A stretch of DNA of 32,638 bases from an uncultured bacterium (GTDB lineage Bacteria > Patescibacteriota > Minisyncoccia > Minisyncoccales > JAQTVQ01): assembly GCA_903839905.1 (NCBI GenBank), contig CAIMDX010000069.1:1-32638 (forward strand), given 5' to 3'. Below the pieces are notes generated by a model. The model did not search any database. It saw only the letters and a program-made list of their open reading frames with translations, and had not been told where the DNA came from. The position numbers were made by a program, and so were the translations under genes. Each line of letters begins with the position of its first letter. Within the stretch, counting starts at the first letter, position 1. Below are positions 16,746 to 23,369 of the stretch, piece by piece.

Positions 16746-16875
16746 AAAAAACTAATGTAAAATTGAAAAATCAAAATGTAAAATGATAAATTAAAATTAT
16801 AAAATTTCCGTTTTAAGCATTTTGAAACTTTGCATTGTCATTTTGATTTTTGATTTTTACATTTTGAATTAAAGC
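16746..16875. repeat. AT-rich inverted-repeat spacer upstream of argS
   Basis: AAAATTGAAAAATCAAAATGTAAAATG-type sequence on the left and CATTTTGATTTTTGATTTTTACATTTTG on the right can pair imperfectly over several tens of bases. It resembles the spacers at 8401-8578 and 23209-23369. No gene inside. Confidence 0.55.
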
Positions 16876-16983
16876 TTGGGAAAATCTAACCTACTATCAT
16901 GCTGCCTCTATCCATCATCTACTCTATATCTTGGATTTTCCTCTTTTAGTTTAGCGGATTTTATCCAAAATTTAAAGTTTTTA

Positions 16984-17013
16984 AAAAAATACACGGAAAT
17001 CCGTGTATTTTTT
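16984..17013. terminator. Bidirectional terminator between the coiled-coil locus and argS
   Basis: AAAAAATACACGG and CCGTGTATTTTTT form a 13-bp stem with a 4-nt loop and A/T tracts on both sides. On the minus strand it should end transcripts from the coiled-coil genes upstream of argS. Confidence 0.85.
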
Positions 17014-17061
17014 AGATTAATCATAAAGAGAATCACCTTTATTGTTTGCTGGCAACAGGTT

Positions 17062-17422
17062 TTATTTTTTTGATTTTTCCAAAGCCATTACCCTTTTTTC
17101 CAAAAGAGCAAATTCATCCCGGCCAATTTTCTCCTTCAATTCACCCTGTTAAATAAAACCTTTCTAGGTTTTAGACTGCCGAGCAGTCTATTTAACAGGG
17201 TAAATTGCGGATTAAATGTAACTCATCAAAAACGAGCTCAAATTTATAATCCACCTCATTAAATCTTTCGTCAACTTCTTTTCTAAAATCTCCGATTTCT
17301 TTATCTAAAGCCTTATGTCCATCTAAAACAAAACCAAGCTTGGAGTCAACATCTTCTAAAATCACTCCAAAATGGCGTTCAGAATCAGGGAGTTGCTTTT
17401 TATTTATTTTCCTTTTAATCAT
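17062..17422 (-). pseudogene. Small coiled-coil gene split by a hairpin element
   Basis: The ORF track lists only the 5' part (17192-17422, 76 aa ending RNLPC). The 3' part is present in another frame at 17062-17142 and reads ELKEKIGRDEFALLEKRVMALEK before TAA. Joining the AAT codon ending at 17204 to the GAA at 17140-17142, that is removing 61 nt, gives LHLIRN-ELKEK. This aligns without gaps to LHIIKDDLKEK in the intact neighbour (17442-17738) through to the stop. The element brings an in-frame TAA and shifts the frame. The protein was about 100 aa and largely coiled coil. Function unknown. A 76-aa truncated product could still be made. Confidence 0.85.
17143..17201. mobile_element. 59-bp cruciform insertion element (copy A)
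   Basis: Perfect 13-bp terminal inverted repeats ACCCTGTTAAATA and TATTTAACAGGGT enclose two further hairpins: AAAACC/GGTTTT and AGACTGC-CGA-GCAGTCT. Folded, this is a three-way junction. It lies inside a coding sequence. No transposase is encoded, so it is non-autonomous. The terminal repeat resembles that of copies B and C. Confidence 0.8.
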
Positions 17423-17441
17423 ATATTTTTTATATACAGAT

Positions 17442-17738
17442 TCACCTCTTTTCTAAAATCTCAATACGGCGCTCCAAAACTTTTAATTCGCATCTATCCG
17501 CTTTTTCCTTCAAATCATCCTTAATAATATGTAAATCCATTTTCATAATCTCTATATCTTCCGTGTTTTTTACGACCATATCGCGAATAACAGACAACTG
17601 TCTTTGCATTCCGGAAAGAGATTCGGCAATAAGCTGAACCTGCGACTTAAAATCCTCGCTGACCACTCCTAAATAGCGCTGATATTCTCCGCGCTGTTCT
17701 TCCAAAATGGTTTTGAGCGACTTTTCACTTAATTCCAT
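17442..17738 (-). CDS. Small coiled-coil protein (98 aa)
   Basis: Intact member of a small family seen three times in this locus. Nearly all predicted helix: an N-terminal segment (EEQRGEYQRYLGVVSEDFKSQV), a middle with hydrophobic heptads (NTEDIEIMKMDLHIIKDDLKEK) and a C-terminal leucine-zipper-like end (CELKVLERRIEILEKR). No catalytic motif, signal or membrane helix. The stop is 19 nt before the start of the broken paralogue, so the two were a tandem pair. Small coiled-coil proteins of this kind are frequent in CPR genomes, but I know of no established function. Confidence 0.75.
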   Translation of the reverse strand: MELSEKSLKTILEEQRGEYQRYLGVVSEDFKSQVQLIAESLSGMQRQLSVIRDMVVKNTEDIEIMKMDLHIIKDDLKEKADRCELKVLERRIEILEKR

Positions 17739-17768
17739 ATAATTTAGAAATTTAATAATTTATGTCAT

Positions 17769-17877
17769 TTAAAGTCTTTTCTCAACCAGACCTGCTCTCT
17801 TTTCCAGAAATGCGAATTCGTCTATGTTTAATTTTTTAAGCAGCTTATTCAGTACAGTGGATACTATCACAATCAAA
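17769..17877 (-). pseudogene. 3' remnant of a third coiled-coil gene
   Basis: The minus-strand frame reads LNKLLKKLNIDEFAFLEKRAGLVEKRL before TAA, closely matching the C-terminus of the broken neighbour (RDEFALLEKRVMALEK). Upstream the frame meets TGA near 17880, about 10 nt from the edge of element B. No matching N-terminal part was found. Most simply a truncated copy; a very short gene starting at a TTG or GTG is possible but unlikely. Confidence 0.6.
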
Positions 17878-17890
17878 AATCAAAAGCCAA

Positions 17891-18003
17891 CCCCGTTAGA
17901 AGTTTGGCCTTGGCCTTTGTTATTATAAAAGCCTGAAGCCGTAAAGCGGCTTCGCCTTTAAGCTTTTCAATAAAGGGAAGCTCTCTTTGAACTTCTAACG
18001 GGG
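17891..18003. mobile_element. 113-bp hairpin element (copy B)
   Basis: Perfect 14-bp terminal inverted repeats CCCCGTTAGAAGTT and AACTTCTAACGGGG. The interior has further hairpins (GAAGCCG-TAAAG-CGGCTTC; AAAGGGAAGCTCTCTTT). The four bases CCAA flank it on both sides, which could be a target-site duplication. No ORF inside. It adjoins the third coiled-coil remnant. Confidence 0.7.
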
Positions 18004-18115
18004 CCAATCATGGAAACTCAGATTCATAAAATGGTGGCTGACCCCATTTTTAATAAAACAATGTTTGTCCCGCTCCTGCGGATAGCTAAGTACCTGGCAA
18101 CGTTATCACTTTACT

Positions 18116-19537
18116 TTACTTGCGAGACCTTGGCGCAAACTCAAGCCCGATAACAGTTGTGTTTACATCGTTCGACCCGCCATTGGAATCATCATATTCC
18201 ACGCTAAGAGGCCTGACTGTCCAAATAACGCCGTCCATGACAAAAAAAGCATAATCATCTTTCAGGTCATAGTTATATGTTCCTATTCTTTGCCCTGATA
18301 AATCATATTCTTTGATTTGTTTATTTTCATAAAAATAAAAGCTATTTCCGTCCTGAGAAAATATCAATTTTAAATTATATCCAGTTTTTGAAGTAGGAGA
18401 AACCGTTAAAGTAATCGTGCCAAGAGCGTTTAAATTTTGATCATATTTATAAATCTTTTTGCCGCCATCTTTGTCAAATAGTGAAAAAAGGTAAATATAG
18501 GTACCATCTGTGGCCAATGGTCCATTTTCATTCATGTCTATTGTCGCACCGTTGCCGCTTAGAGATTGAAAATTGCCAGCGCCACCGAAGCCGCCGGCGC
18601 CAGAATAGCAGCTTCCAGAATTGCCCGCATATTTTGAACGAGTAGTAGAAGAATATTTTTTGTTTCCTATAATCACGCTTCCGCAGTATCCTCCAGTGCC
18701 AGAGCCACCTTCATAAACTAAGTTCCCGAATTCATTTTTTGAAAAAACAATAGACCCTCTGGCTAATTTTTTACTAACAGGGTCCCACCCGCTTATATAC
18801 CAAGGATCGTTTCTATCCATACCGGTCCCTATTAACGATCTTTCAAGAAAGATAAAATCATTAGATGAAGAACCCCAGGTTCCTCCCGACCCGCTCCCCG
18901 CTCCGATCACTATATTATTCCAAGTCGTGGAATTGGCGCAAACAGAGTTGACGCAAAGGGCAGTGGCCGAATTGATCGTGCCCGTGGCGTTGATGTTGCC
19001 TCCGACAAAAAGGTTTCTAGTGATATTTGAATCGCCCTTGAAATATCCTGCGTACCCTCCTCCTGTGCTGTTTTGTTGCTCTGCGTATAAAGCTGAATTA
19101 GCAGAGTTGGCGTAAGCTGCGATCGCGTCGCCAGAGCTGCCAGTGCCTCCAACTGCTAATTTGGCGAGAGGCGCTGTTGTGCCAATACCGACATTGCCGG
19201 AATTGGCCTGAATGATTGTATTGGAAGTATTGCGATAGCCAAGAAAAAGACTTCCGCTTTTCACATTCAGTTCGTTAGTGTAAATACTGATGCCTCCGGC
19301 ACTGTCCACCACTAAGCCGTCAGCGCCAGCAGGAACATGAAGACTACCTCCAAGAGTCAGGCTTCCTGCCTTGGTTTGGGCTATATTGCTCGTATTGATG
19401 GGCGCATCCACGCTCGCGGGCATGGTGCCGGACGGCTCTGACCAGGCCAGGGTAAAATATCCGGCTGAAAGAGATAGAACTAAAACTGCGGCCAGAAGAG
19501 GCAAGGTTGCCGAAGAGATGTGAAAAAGTTTAGACAT
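18116..19537 (-). CDS. Membrane-anchored surface protein, paralogue of the first (473 aa)
   Basis: Probable surface fibre or adhesin. The N-terminal anchor (about residues 8-28) and the following SEPSGTMPASV.APIN segment are nearly identical to those of the 684-aa protein, also at DNA level and into the 5' leader. It then differs: only one VGIGTTAP.AKL repeat (near residue 116), no knob domain, and a more diverged C-terminus that keeps the TDGTYIYLF and KKIYKYDQ propeller-like phrases. The shared NINATGTINSATA.CVNSVCANSTTW block ends with a Gly/Ser linker. This looks like modular shuffling between duplicates. It is divergent from smpB. Confidence 0.85.
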   Translation of the reverse strand: MSKLFHISSATLPLLAAVLVLSLSAGYFTLAWSEPSGTMPASVDAPINTSNIAQTKAGSLTLGGSLHVPAGADGLVVDSAGGISIYTNELNVKSGSLFLGYRNTSNTIIQANSGNVGIGTTAPLAKLAVGGTGSSGDAIAAYANSANSALYAEQQNSTGGGYAGYFKGDSNITRNLFVGGNINATGTINSATALCVNSVCANSTTWNNIVIGAGSGSGGTWGSSSNDFIFLERSLIGTGMDRNDPWYISGWDPVSKKLARGSIVFSKNEFGNLVYEGGSGTGGYCGSVIIGNKKYSSTTRSKYAGNSGSCYSGAGGFGGAGNFQSLSGNGATIDMNENGPLATDGTYIYLFSLFDKDGGKKIYKYDQNLNALGTITLTVSPTSKTGYNLKLIFSQDGNSFYFYENKQIKEYDLSGQRIGTYNYDLKDDYAFFVMDGVIWTVRPLSVEYDDSNGGSNDVNTTVIGLEFAPRSRK

Positions 19538-19588
19538 AAAAAAATGTTAACTGTTATTAATGTTATGTTAATGATTAAATTAATTTTG

Positions 19589-19597
19589 ATTATATCA
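19589..19597 (-). promoter_or_regulatory. Extended -10 promoter of the second surface gene
   Basis: TGATATAAT on the minus strand, about 50 nt before the start codon, the same element and spacing as at 2195-2203. The -35 is weak. Confidence 0.55.
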
Positions 19598-19628
19598 AAT
19601 TATTAAAACTAAAAACAGAACAAGGCTG

Positions 19629-19658
19629 TGGACAAACCAACGGTTGCCGGTTTAAGAT
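19629..19658 (+). promoter_or_regulatory. Candidate smpB promoter, nearly leaderless
   Basis: TGGACA (-35), an 18-nt spacer and TAAGAT (-10), ending only 6 nt before the smpB GTG. If correct, the transcript starts at or beside the start codon. There is no convincing ribosome-binding site before this GTG. Confidence 0.5.
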
Positions 19659-19664
19659 AAGATT

Positions 19665-20126
19665 GTGAAAATTATCTCTGAAAACAGAAAAGCGGAATTC
19701 AATTATGAAATTCTTGATCGGTTTGAAGCCGGCCTTGTTTTGAACGGCCAGGAAGTTAAATCCATAAAAACCAGCGGCGCCAGCTTAAACGGCACTTATG
19801 TGATGCTTCGGCAGGAGAAAAGAGCCAAGCGCCCGGAATTATTTTGGATAGGCGGCAATGTCCCTCCTTACCAGCCCGGCAATATGATGTCTAACTATGA
19901 CACGCGGCGAGCCAGAAAATTGCTCTTAAACAAGAAAGAGATCAATTATCTAATAGGCAAAACGAAGATCAAAGGCTTGACTTTAGTGCCTTTAAGGCTG
20001 TATGATAATAACGCTAAATTGAAGCTTGAGTTTGGCATTGGAAGGGGCAGAAAAAAGTTCAATAAAAAAGAACTTATAAAAACCCGCGATGCCGAACGAG
20101 AGATAAGAAGAGCCCTTGCAAGGTAA
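19665..20126 (+). CDS. smpB: SsrA-binding protein SmpB (153 aa)
   Basis: Binds tmRNA and delivers it to ribosomes stalled on broken mRNAs, with its C-terminal tail occupying the decoding centre. The OB-fold core is clear: NRKAEFNYEILDRFEAGLVLNGQEVKSIK at the start, then YQPGN and TRRARKLLL, and the basic tail region starting at GRGRKKFNKKE. Length is normal. It starts with GTG, which matches the family N-terminus. The tmRNA gene begins 10 nt after its stop, so protein and RNA partner are almost certainly on one transcript. Confidence 0.97.
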   Translation: MKIISENRKAEFNYEILDRFEAGLVLNGQEVKSIKTSGASLNGTYVMLRQEKRAKRPELFWIGGNVPPYQPGNMMSNYDTRRARKLLLNKKEINYLIGKTKIKGLTLVPLRLYDNNAKLKLEFGIGRGRKKFNKKELIKTRDAEREIRRALAR

Positions 20127-20136
20127 CAAAAACCAA

Positions 20137-20487
20137 GGGGGCGACTGCTTCGACAAAAAAGTTTCGTTCAAAACAAGCAAGCCGAGCATGATAGGTCTGC
20201 TCGTTAATCCGCCCTATCAAACCTATAAGTGCCAACTTATTCAAACAACCCGAATTAGCTTTAGCTTAATTCCATCCGCCAGCCTATTCTCTATAAGCTT
20301 CAGCGGGTGTCAAATTTAGAGATAGATAACTGCCTTTCCTGAAACAGTTATTGATTTGGCTCAGGATAGAAGGATCAAGATTTTGCCTGTTACATACTTG
20401 GCCCTTCAAAAATTCAAAATAGGCTAAGCTTGTAGAAAACTTTGGATGATTTTTTTGGACGGGGTTTCAATACCCCCGCCTCCACCC
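20137..20487 (+). ncRNA. ssrA: Transfer-messenger RNA (tmRNA)
   Basis: Rescues stalled ribosomes, acting as tRNA-Ala and then as a short mRNA. The 5' end GGGGGCGACTGCTTCGAC and the 3' end CGCCTCC-A pair into a 7-bp acceptor stem with a G-U at the third pair, the alanine identity element. A TTCAA T-loop precedes the 3' strand. The tag frame GCC AAC TTA ... GCT TAA encodes ANLFKQPELALA and ends at 20254-20256. The encoded end reads ACCCCA instead of ACCA, because a hairpin element (20484-20586) begins at the discriminator base; the 3' boundary given is therefore approximate. Confidence 0.93.
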
Positions 20488-20586
20488 CATTAGAAATTTT
20501 AGATCAAAAAATATTCCATAAAACCATTATTCTTAGAAAAATAATAGCTTTATCAATATTTTGGAATGTAAACTTTCTAACGGGGT
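20484..20586. mobile_element. 103-bp hairpin element at the tmRNA 3' end (copy C)
   Basis: Terminal inverted repeats ACCCCATTAGAAATTTTA (20484-20501) and TAAACTTTCTAACGGGGT (20569-20586) match at 16 of 18 positions. The core ACCCC(G)TTAGAA is the same as in copy B. The interior has further short pairings (ATTATT/AATAAT; AAAATATT/AATATTTT). No ORF. Its left end is the tmRNA discriminator and CC. Confidence 0.7.
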
Positions 20587-20670
20587 AAAGAACCTCAATT
20601 TAGCGAATTCGCTTAAAGATGTCCCCTTTCAGCGAGAAAGATTAAAAAATATTTAATCCAAAAAAGACTT

Positions 20671-21180
20671 ATTAAAAGAGTATTTATCAACAACCAAATA
20701 AGGTCCCCGGAAGTGCGATTAATAGATGAAACCGGCAAGCAGATAGGCGTTTTGCCATTAGCCGAAGCCTTGAAGATGGCCCAAGAGAAAAATTTGGATA
20801 TGATCCAAATCACCGAAAAAGTGGAGCCGCCGATTTGCAAGATTGGAGATTACGGCAAGTACCTCTACGCCGAACAGAAAAAAGAAAGAAAAGAAAAGGT
20901 CAGCGGAAAGGCTGGAGAAATAAAAGGCATCAGATTGGGTTTTAATATCGGGATCCACGATCTGGAAACCAGAGCCAAACAAGCCGAAGGATTTTTGAAG
21001 GACGGATCAAAGATAAAAGTAGAATTAATCTTGAGGGGAAGGGAAAAGGGTTTGAGAGGATTCGCCGAGCAAAAGATTCAGCAATTTTTAGAAATTTTAA
21101 ACTCTAAAATACCGATAAAAACTGAAAGGGATCTCAAAAAAGAAATGAGGGCCCTGACGATAATTATTTCAAAAAAATAA
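20671..21180 (+). CDS. infC: Translation initiation factor IF-3, non-canonical start
   Basis: Binds the 30S subunit, prevents early subunit joining and checks start codons. The ORF track begins at GTG 20713, which is too late: the conserved N-terminal block [10 protein letters not shown] lies upstream in the same frame. Between the in-frame TAA at 20614 and that GTG there is no ATG, GTG or TTG. Possible starts are ATT 20641, ATT 20671 or ATC 20686. I chose ATT 20671, which gives about five residues before INNQ as in Bacillus. AUU starts are known for infC and allow self-control by IF-3. Both domains are present (linker region EQKKERKEK). It is followed by rpmI one base after the stop. Confidence 0.92.
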   Translation: MKRVFINNQIRSPEVRLIDETGKQIGVLPLAEALKMAQEKNLDMIQITEKVEPPICKIGDYGKYLYAEQKKERKEKVSGKAGEIKGIRLGFNIGIHDLETRAKQAEGFLKDGSKIKVELILRGREKGLRGFAEQKIQQFLEILNSKIPIKTERDLKKEMRALTIIISKK

Positions 21181-21181
21181 T

Positions 21182-21379
21182 ATGGCAAATAAAGCAAAAA
21201 CCAGAAAATGCATCGCTAAAAGGTTTAAGGTAACCCCCACCGGAAAAATCTTAAGAAGACCAACCGGCCAAAACCATCTTCTGTCCAAAAAATCATCTCA
21301 GAAGAAAAGAAGCTTGAAGAAATGGGTTGAAGTCTCTCCCAATGAAGTTAAAAAGATAAAAAGAATTTTAAGCTACTAA
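21182..21379 (+). CDS. rpmI: 50S ribosomal protein L35 (65 aa)
   Basis: Small basic protein of the large subunit. Typical L35 layout: [35 protein letters not shown], then [12 protein letters not shown], ending KKIKRILSY. Normal length. It begins one base after the infC stop and ends 3 nt before rplT, the usual infC-rpmI-rplT order, so translation is probably coupled. Confidence 0.97.
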   Translation: MANKAKTRKCIAKRFKVTPTGKILRRPTGQNHLLSKKSSQKKRSLKKWVEVSPNEVKKIKRILSY

Positions 21380-21382
21380 AAT

Positions 21383-21727
21383 ATGGTAAGAATAAAAAGA
21401 GGCGTTGCCGCCAACAAAAGAAGAAAAAATACGATCAGCGAAGCAAAAGGATTCAAATGGGGGCGCAAATCCAAATTCAAATCAGCCAAATTGGCTTTAA
21501 TGAAAGCCCGCAGATACTCCTATCGCGACCGCAGAGTAAAGAAAAGAACCATCAGATCGTTATGGCAAACCCACATCAATTTTGCCGTTCGCGCTGAAGG
21601 GCTGTCTTACAGCAAATTCATCGCCGCATTGAAAAAAGCCAACATTGAATTAGACCGCAAGATATTGGCAGGATTCGCCGCCAAAAACCTTAAAGTCTTC
21701 AAAGCAGTCGTCGCCAAAGTAAAGTAA
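21383..21727 (+). CDS. rplT: 50S ribosomal protein L20 (114 aa)
   Basis: Early-assembly 23S rRNA-binding protein. Conserved [15 protein letters not shown], the [28 protein letters not shown] helix and [21 protein letters not shown] are all present. Normal length. Last gene of the plus-strand block, followed at 16 nt by a strong terminator. L20 represses this operon in well-studied bacteria; no matching leader structure could be identified here. Confidence 0.97.
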   Translation: MVRIKRGVAANKRRKNTISEAKGFKWGRKSKFKSAKLALMKARRYSYRDRRVKKRTIRSLWQTHINFAVRAEGLSYSKFIAALKKANIELDRKILAGFAAKNLKVFKAVVAKVK

Positions 21728-21742
21728 TCTATCTCATTAAAC

Positions 21743-21770
21743 AAAAAAACCGCTCAAAGCGGTTTTTTTT
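21743..21770. terminator. Bidirectional terminator after rplT
   Basis: AAAAAAACCGCT-CAA-AGCGGTTTTTTTT. Strong GC core with A and T tracts on both sides. It can end both the plus-strand rplT transcript and the minus-strand transcript of the convergent PP-loop gene. Confidence 0.93.
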
Positions 21771-21803
21771 GTTTTAACTAGCAATGGTCCAGTCCAATAG
21801 TCG

Positions 21804-22727
21804 CTATAATATTTTTATCTCTGGCTTGGCTGGCAGCTTATCCTGTTTTGAATATCTTATCATCAGCTCTTTTCCTTTTCCCAAAACTTCAACGGTTTGC
21901 TCTTTTGTTGCCGGAATCAAAAACCTGATCAAAATCGTTGGACCGGCAAAATTTTCCGGCTCAATCAGCAAATCTTCTGGTTTTTCCAAACTGGCCAATC
22001 GCTCCCCTTCTTTTTGATCCCTGGCTATAGCTGCAAAAAAATTATTTTCAAAAAAGATCCGGCCGTTTTTTAAAATTTGAATATCTTCTCCGCTAAAATC
22101 AGGTTTTCTTTTTAGTAATTCTCCCAGCCTCTCCGAAAATTGCGGATCGGTCAGCAAGCAGCCTCCGGCCGGCTGGGGAAAATATTCAATGCCTAATTTT
22201 TTAACCAATTCCAGCTGGCCCTTCCGGGACTTGCCTTGAAAATCAAAAAGATCCGCCCTTCTAACCAACCCCTGTTTTTCGGGAATGGTTTCCGGTAAAA
22301 GTTTGGCTGAAAGGGGCCTTAAGATAAGTCCTTCCAGCCCGGCCCCCTTCTCCATCATCTGGAAAGTATTATTATTCTGGGAAAAAGGCCTTTGGCCAAG
22401 AACCTCGCCCGTGGCAATAAAATCAGCCTTTCTCTTTTCCATCAATTCCTTGGCTTTTTTCAGCATTAAAAAATGGCAATCAACGCAAGGGTTTAAGTGC
22501 TTCCCGCGCCCATGTTCCGGTTTTTTTACCGCTTTAAGCTGATCTTCGGCAATATCAACGGTTTCTATTTCCATGCCGTTTTCTCCAGCGGTTTTTTGCG
22601 CCTGGTCACAACCAAAAAAATAGCTTTCAAAACAAACCGGAAAAACCTCAATTCCCTGATCTTTTAAGATCTTATAAGACAGAAGCGAATCCAATCCGCC
22701 GGAAAAAAGTAAAATTGCTTTAGGCAT
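21804..22727 (-). CDS. PP-loop ATP pyrophosphatase, probable tRNA thiolation enzyme (307 aa)
   Basis: The N-terminal PP-loop is SGGLDS (9-14). A characteristic HLNPCVDCH motif (C81, C84) and GEVLGQRPFSQ follow. A further cysteine lies in PAGGCLLTD. This combination belongs to PP-loop proteins related to MnmA/ThiI that adenylate tRNA and transfer sulfur, or to a less studied sister group. The C-terminal ~90 residues (starting GEDIQILKNGRIFF) look like a separate accessory domain. ATP binding is clear from sequence; the exact modified base is not. Likely co-transcribed with the NUDIX gene 25 nt upstream. Confidence 0.8.
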   Translation of the reverse strand: MPKAILLFSGGLDSLLSYKILKDQGIEVFPVCFESYFFGCDQAQKTAGENGMEIETVDIAEDQLKAVKKPEHGRGKHLNPCVDCHFLMLKKAKELMEKRKADFIATGEVLGQRPFSQNNNTFQMMEKGAGLEGLILRPLSAKLLPETIPEKQGLVRRADLFDFQGKSRKGQLELVKKLGIEYFPQPAGGCLLTDPQFSERLGELLKRKPDFSGEDIQILKNGRIFFENNFFAAIARDQKEGERLASLEKPEDLLIEPENFAGPTILIRFLIPATKEQTVEVLGKGKELMIRYSKQDKLPAKPEIKIL

Positions 22728-22752
22728 GTTCCCTCGCTCCGCTCGATCAAAA

Positions 22753-23208
22753 TCAAAATGAAAAATGATTAACGGAATTATTTATTAAATAATTATTAGC
22801 TTTGACTAAAATATTCTTGGCATTGGCAAACTTCATTTCTTTAAAAGCTTGTCCAAATGGCAGCCATTCATAACCGATATGTTCATCGGAAATTTTTATT
22901 TCTTCTTGCTCTGTTTCCGCCAAGAAAAAAGCAACTGTTTTAAAAATGGTTTTTCCTTGGACATTGAAAAAATATTTGATGGAATGCTTAAACCCAGGTA
23001 AAAAACGAATATCTTTCAGCCCGGTTTCTTCTTCTATCTCCCGACAAGCCGCAGCCATTTCCGTTTCCCCCTCTTCCAAATGACCTTTGGCAAAATCCCA
23101 ATATCCCTTGGCCTTGGGCGACGATCCAGCATAATGCAAAAGCAGATAATAAATATCCCTTCCCTCTTTTCTAAATATGACCACTCCGGCGGATTTTTCT
23201 GAAGCCAT
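22753..23208 (-). CDS. NUDIX hydrolase (151 aa)
   Basis: A complete Nudix box occupies residues 42-64 (GHLEEGETEMAAACREIEEETGL), fitting GX5EX7REUXEEXGU. The surrounding pattern (KSAGVVIFR near the start, YWDFAKGHLEEGE) resembles bis(5'-nucleosyl)-tetraphosphatase-type NUDIX enzymes that clear Ap4A and similar dinucleotides, but substrate is not certain from the box alone. Normal length. The upstream spacer is a low-complexity inverted repeat. Confidence 0.92.
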   Translation of the reverse strand: MASEKSAGVVIFRKEGRDIYYLLLHYAGSSPKAKGYWDFAKGHLEEGETEMAAACREIEEETGLKDIRFLPGFKHSIKYFFNVQGKTIFKTVAFFLAETEQEEIKISDEHIGYEWLPFGQAFKEMKFANAKNILVKANNYLINNSVNHFSF

Positions 23209-23369
23209 AAATTCTTAATTAAATCACGGTTATTTTAAAGTTCAAATTTCAAAGCTCAAATGTCAAATCAAATCCAAAATCCCAAATCCAAAAAAGTTTT
23301 CGTTTTGGGCTTTGGATTTTGGGCTTTATTTGAAATTTGGATTTTGGCATTTGGATTTATAAACCAATC
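23209..23369. repeat. Low-complexity inverted-repeat spacer between PolX and NUDIX genes
   Basis: Left half rich in CAAATCCAAAATCCC, right half in TTTGGATTTTGGG, pairing imperfectly around a short centre (AAGTTTTCGTTTT). Same style as 8401-8578. No gene inside. Confidence 0.6.

Noticed and set aside
17143-17201. tRNA gene in the cloverleaf-like element
   Set aside because: The outer stem plus two hairpins recall a tRNA, but there is no T-loop TTC, no anticodon arm of correct size, and it interrupts a coding frame.
17442-17738. TGA recoded as Gly or Trp (as in some CPR groups)
   Set aside because: TGA ends this gene where its paralogues also end, and no conserved protein in the window has in-frame TGA.
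20116-20319. 67-aa plus-strand ORF
   Set aside because: Runs through the tmRNA in the wrong frame; the tag frame is different.
20713-21180. GTG 20713 as the infC start
   Set aside because: It removes the conserved [10 protein letters not shown] segment, which is in frame upstream.
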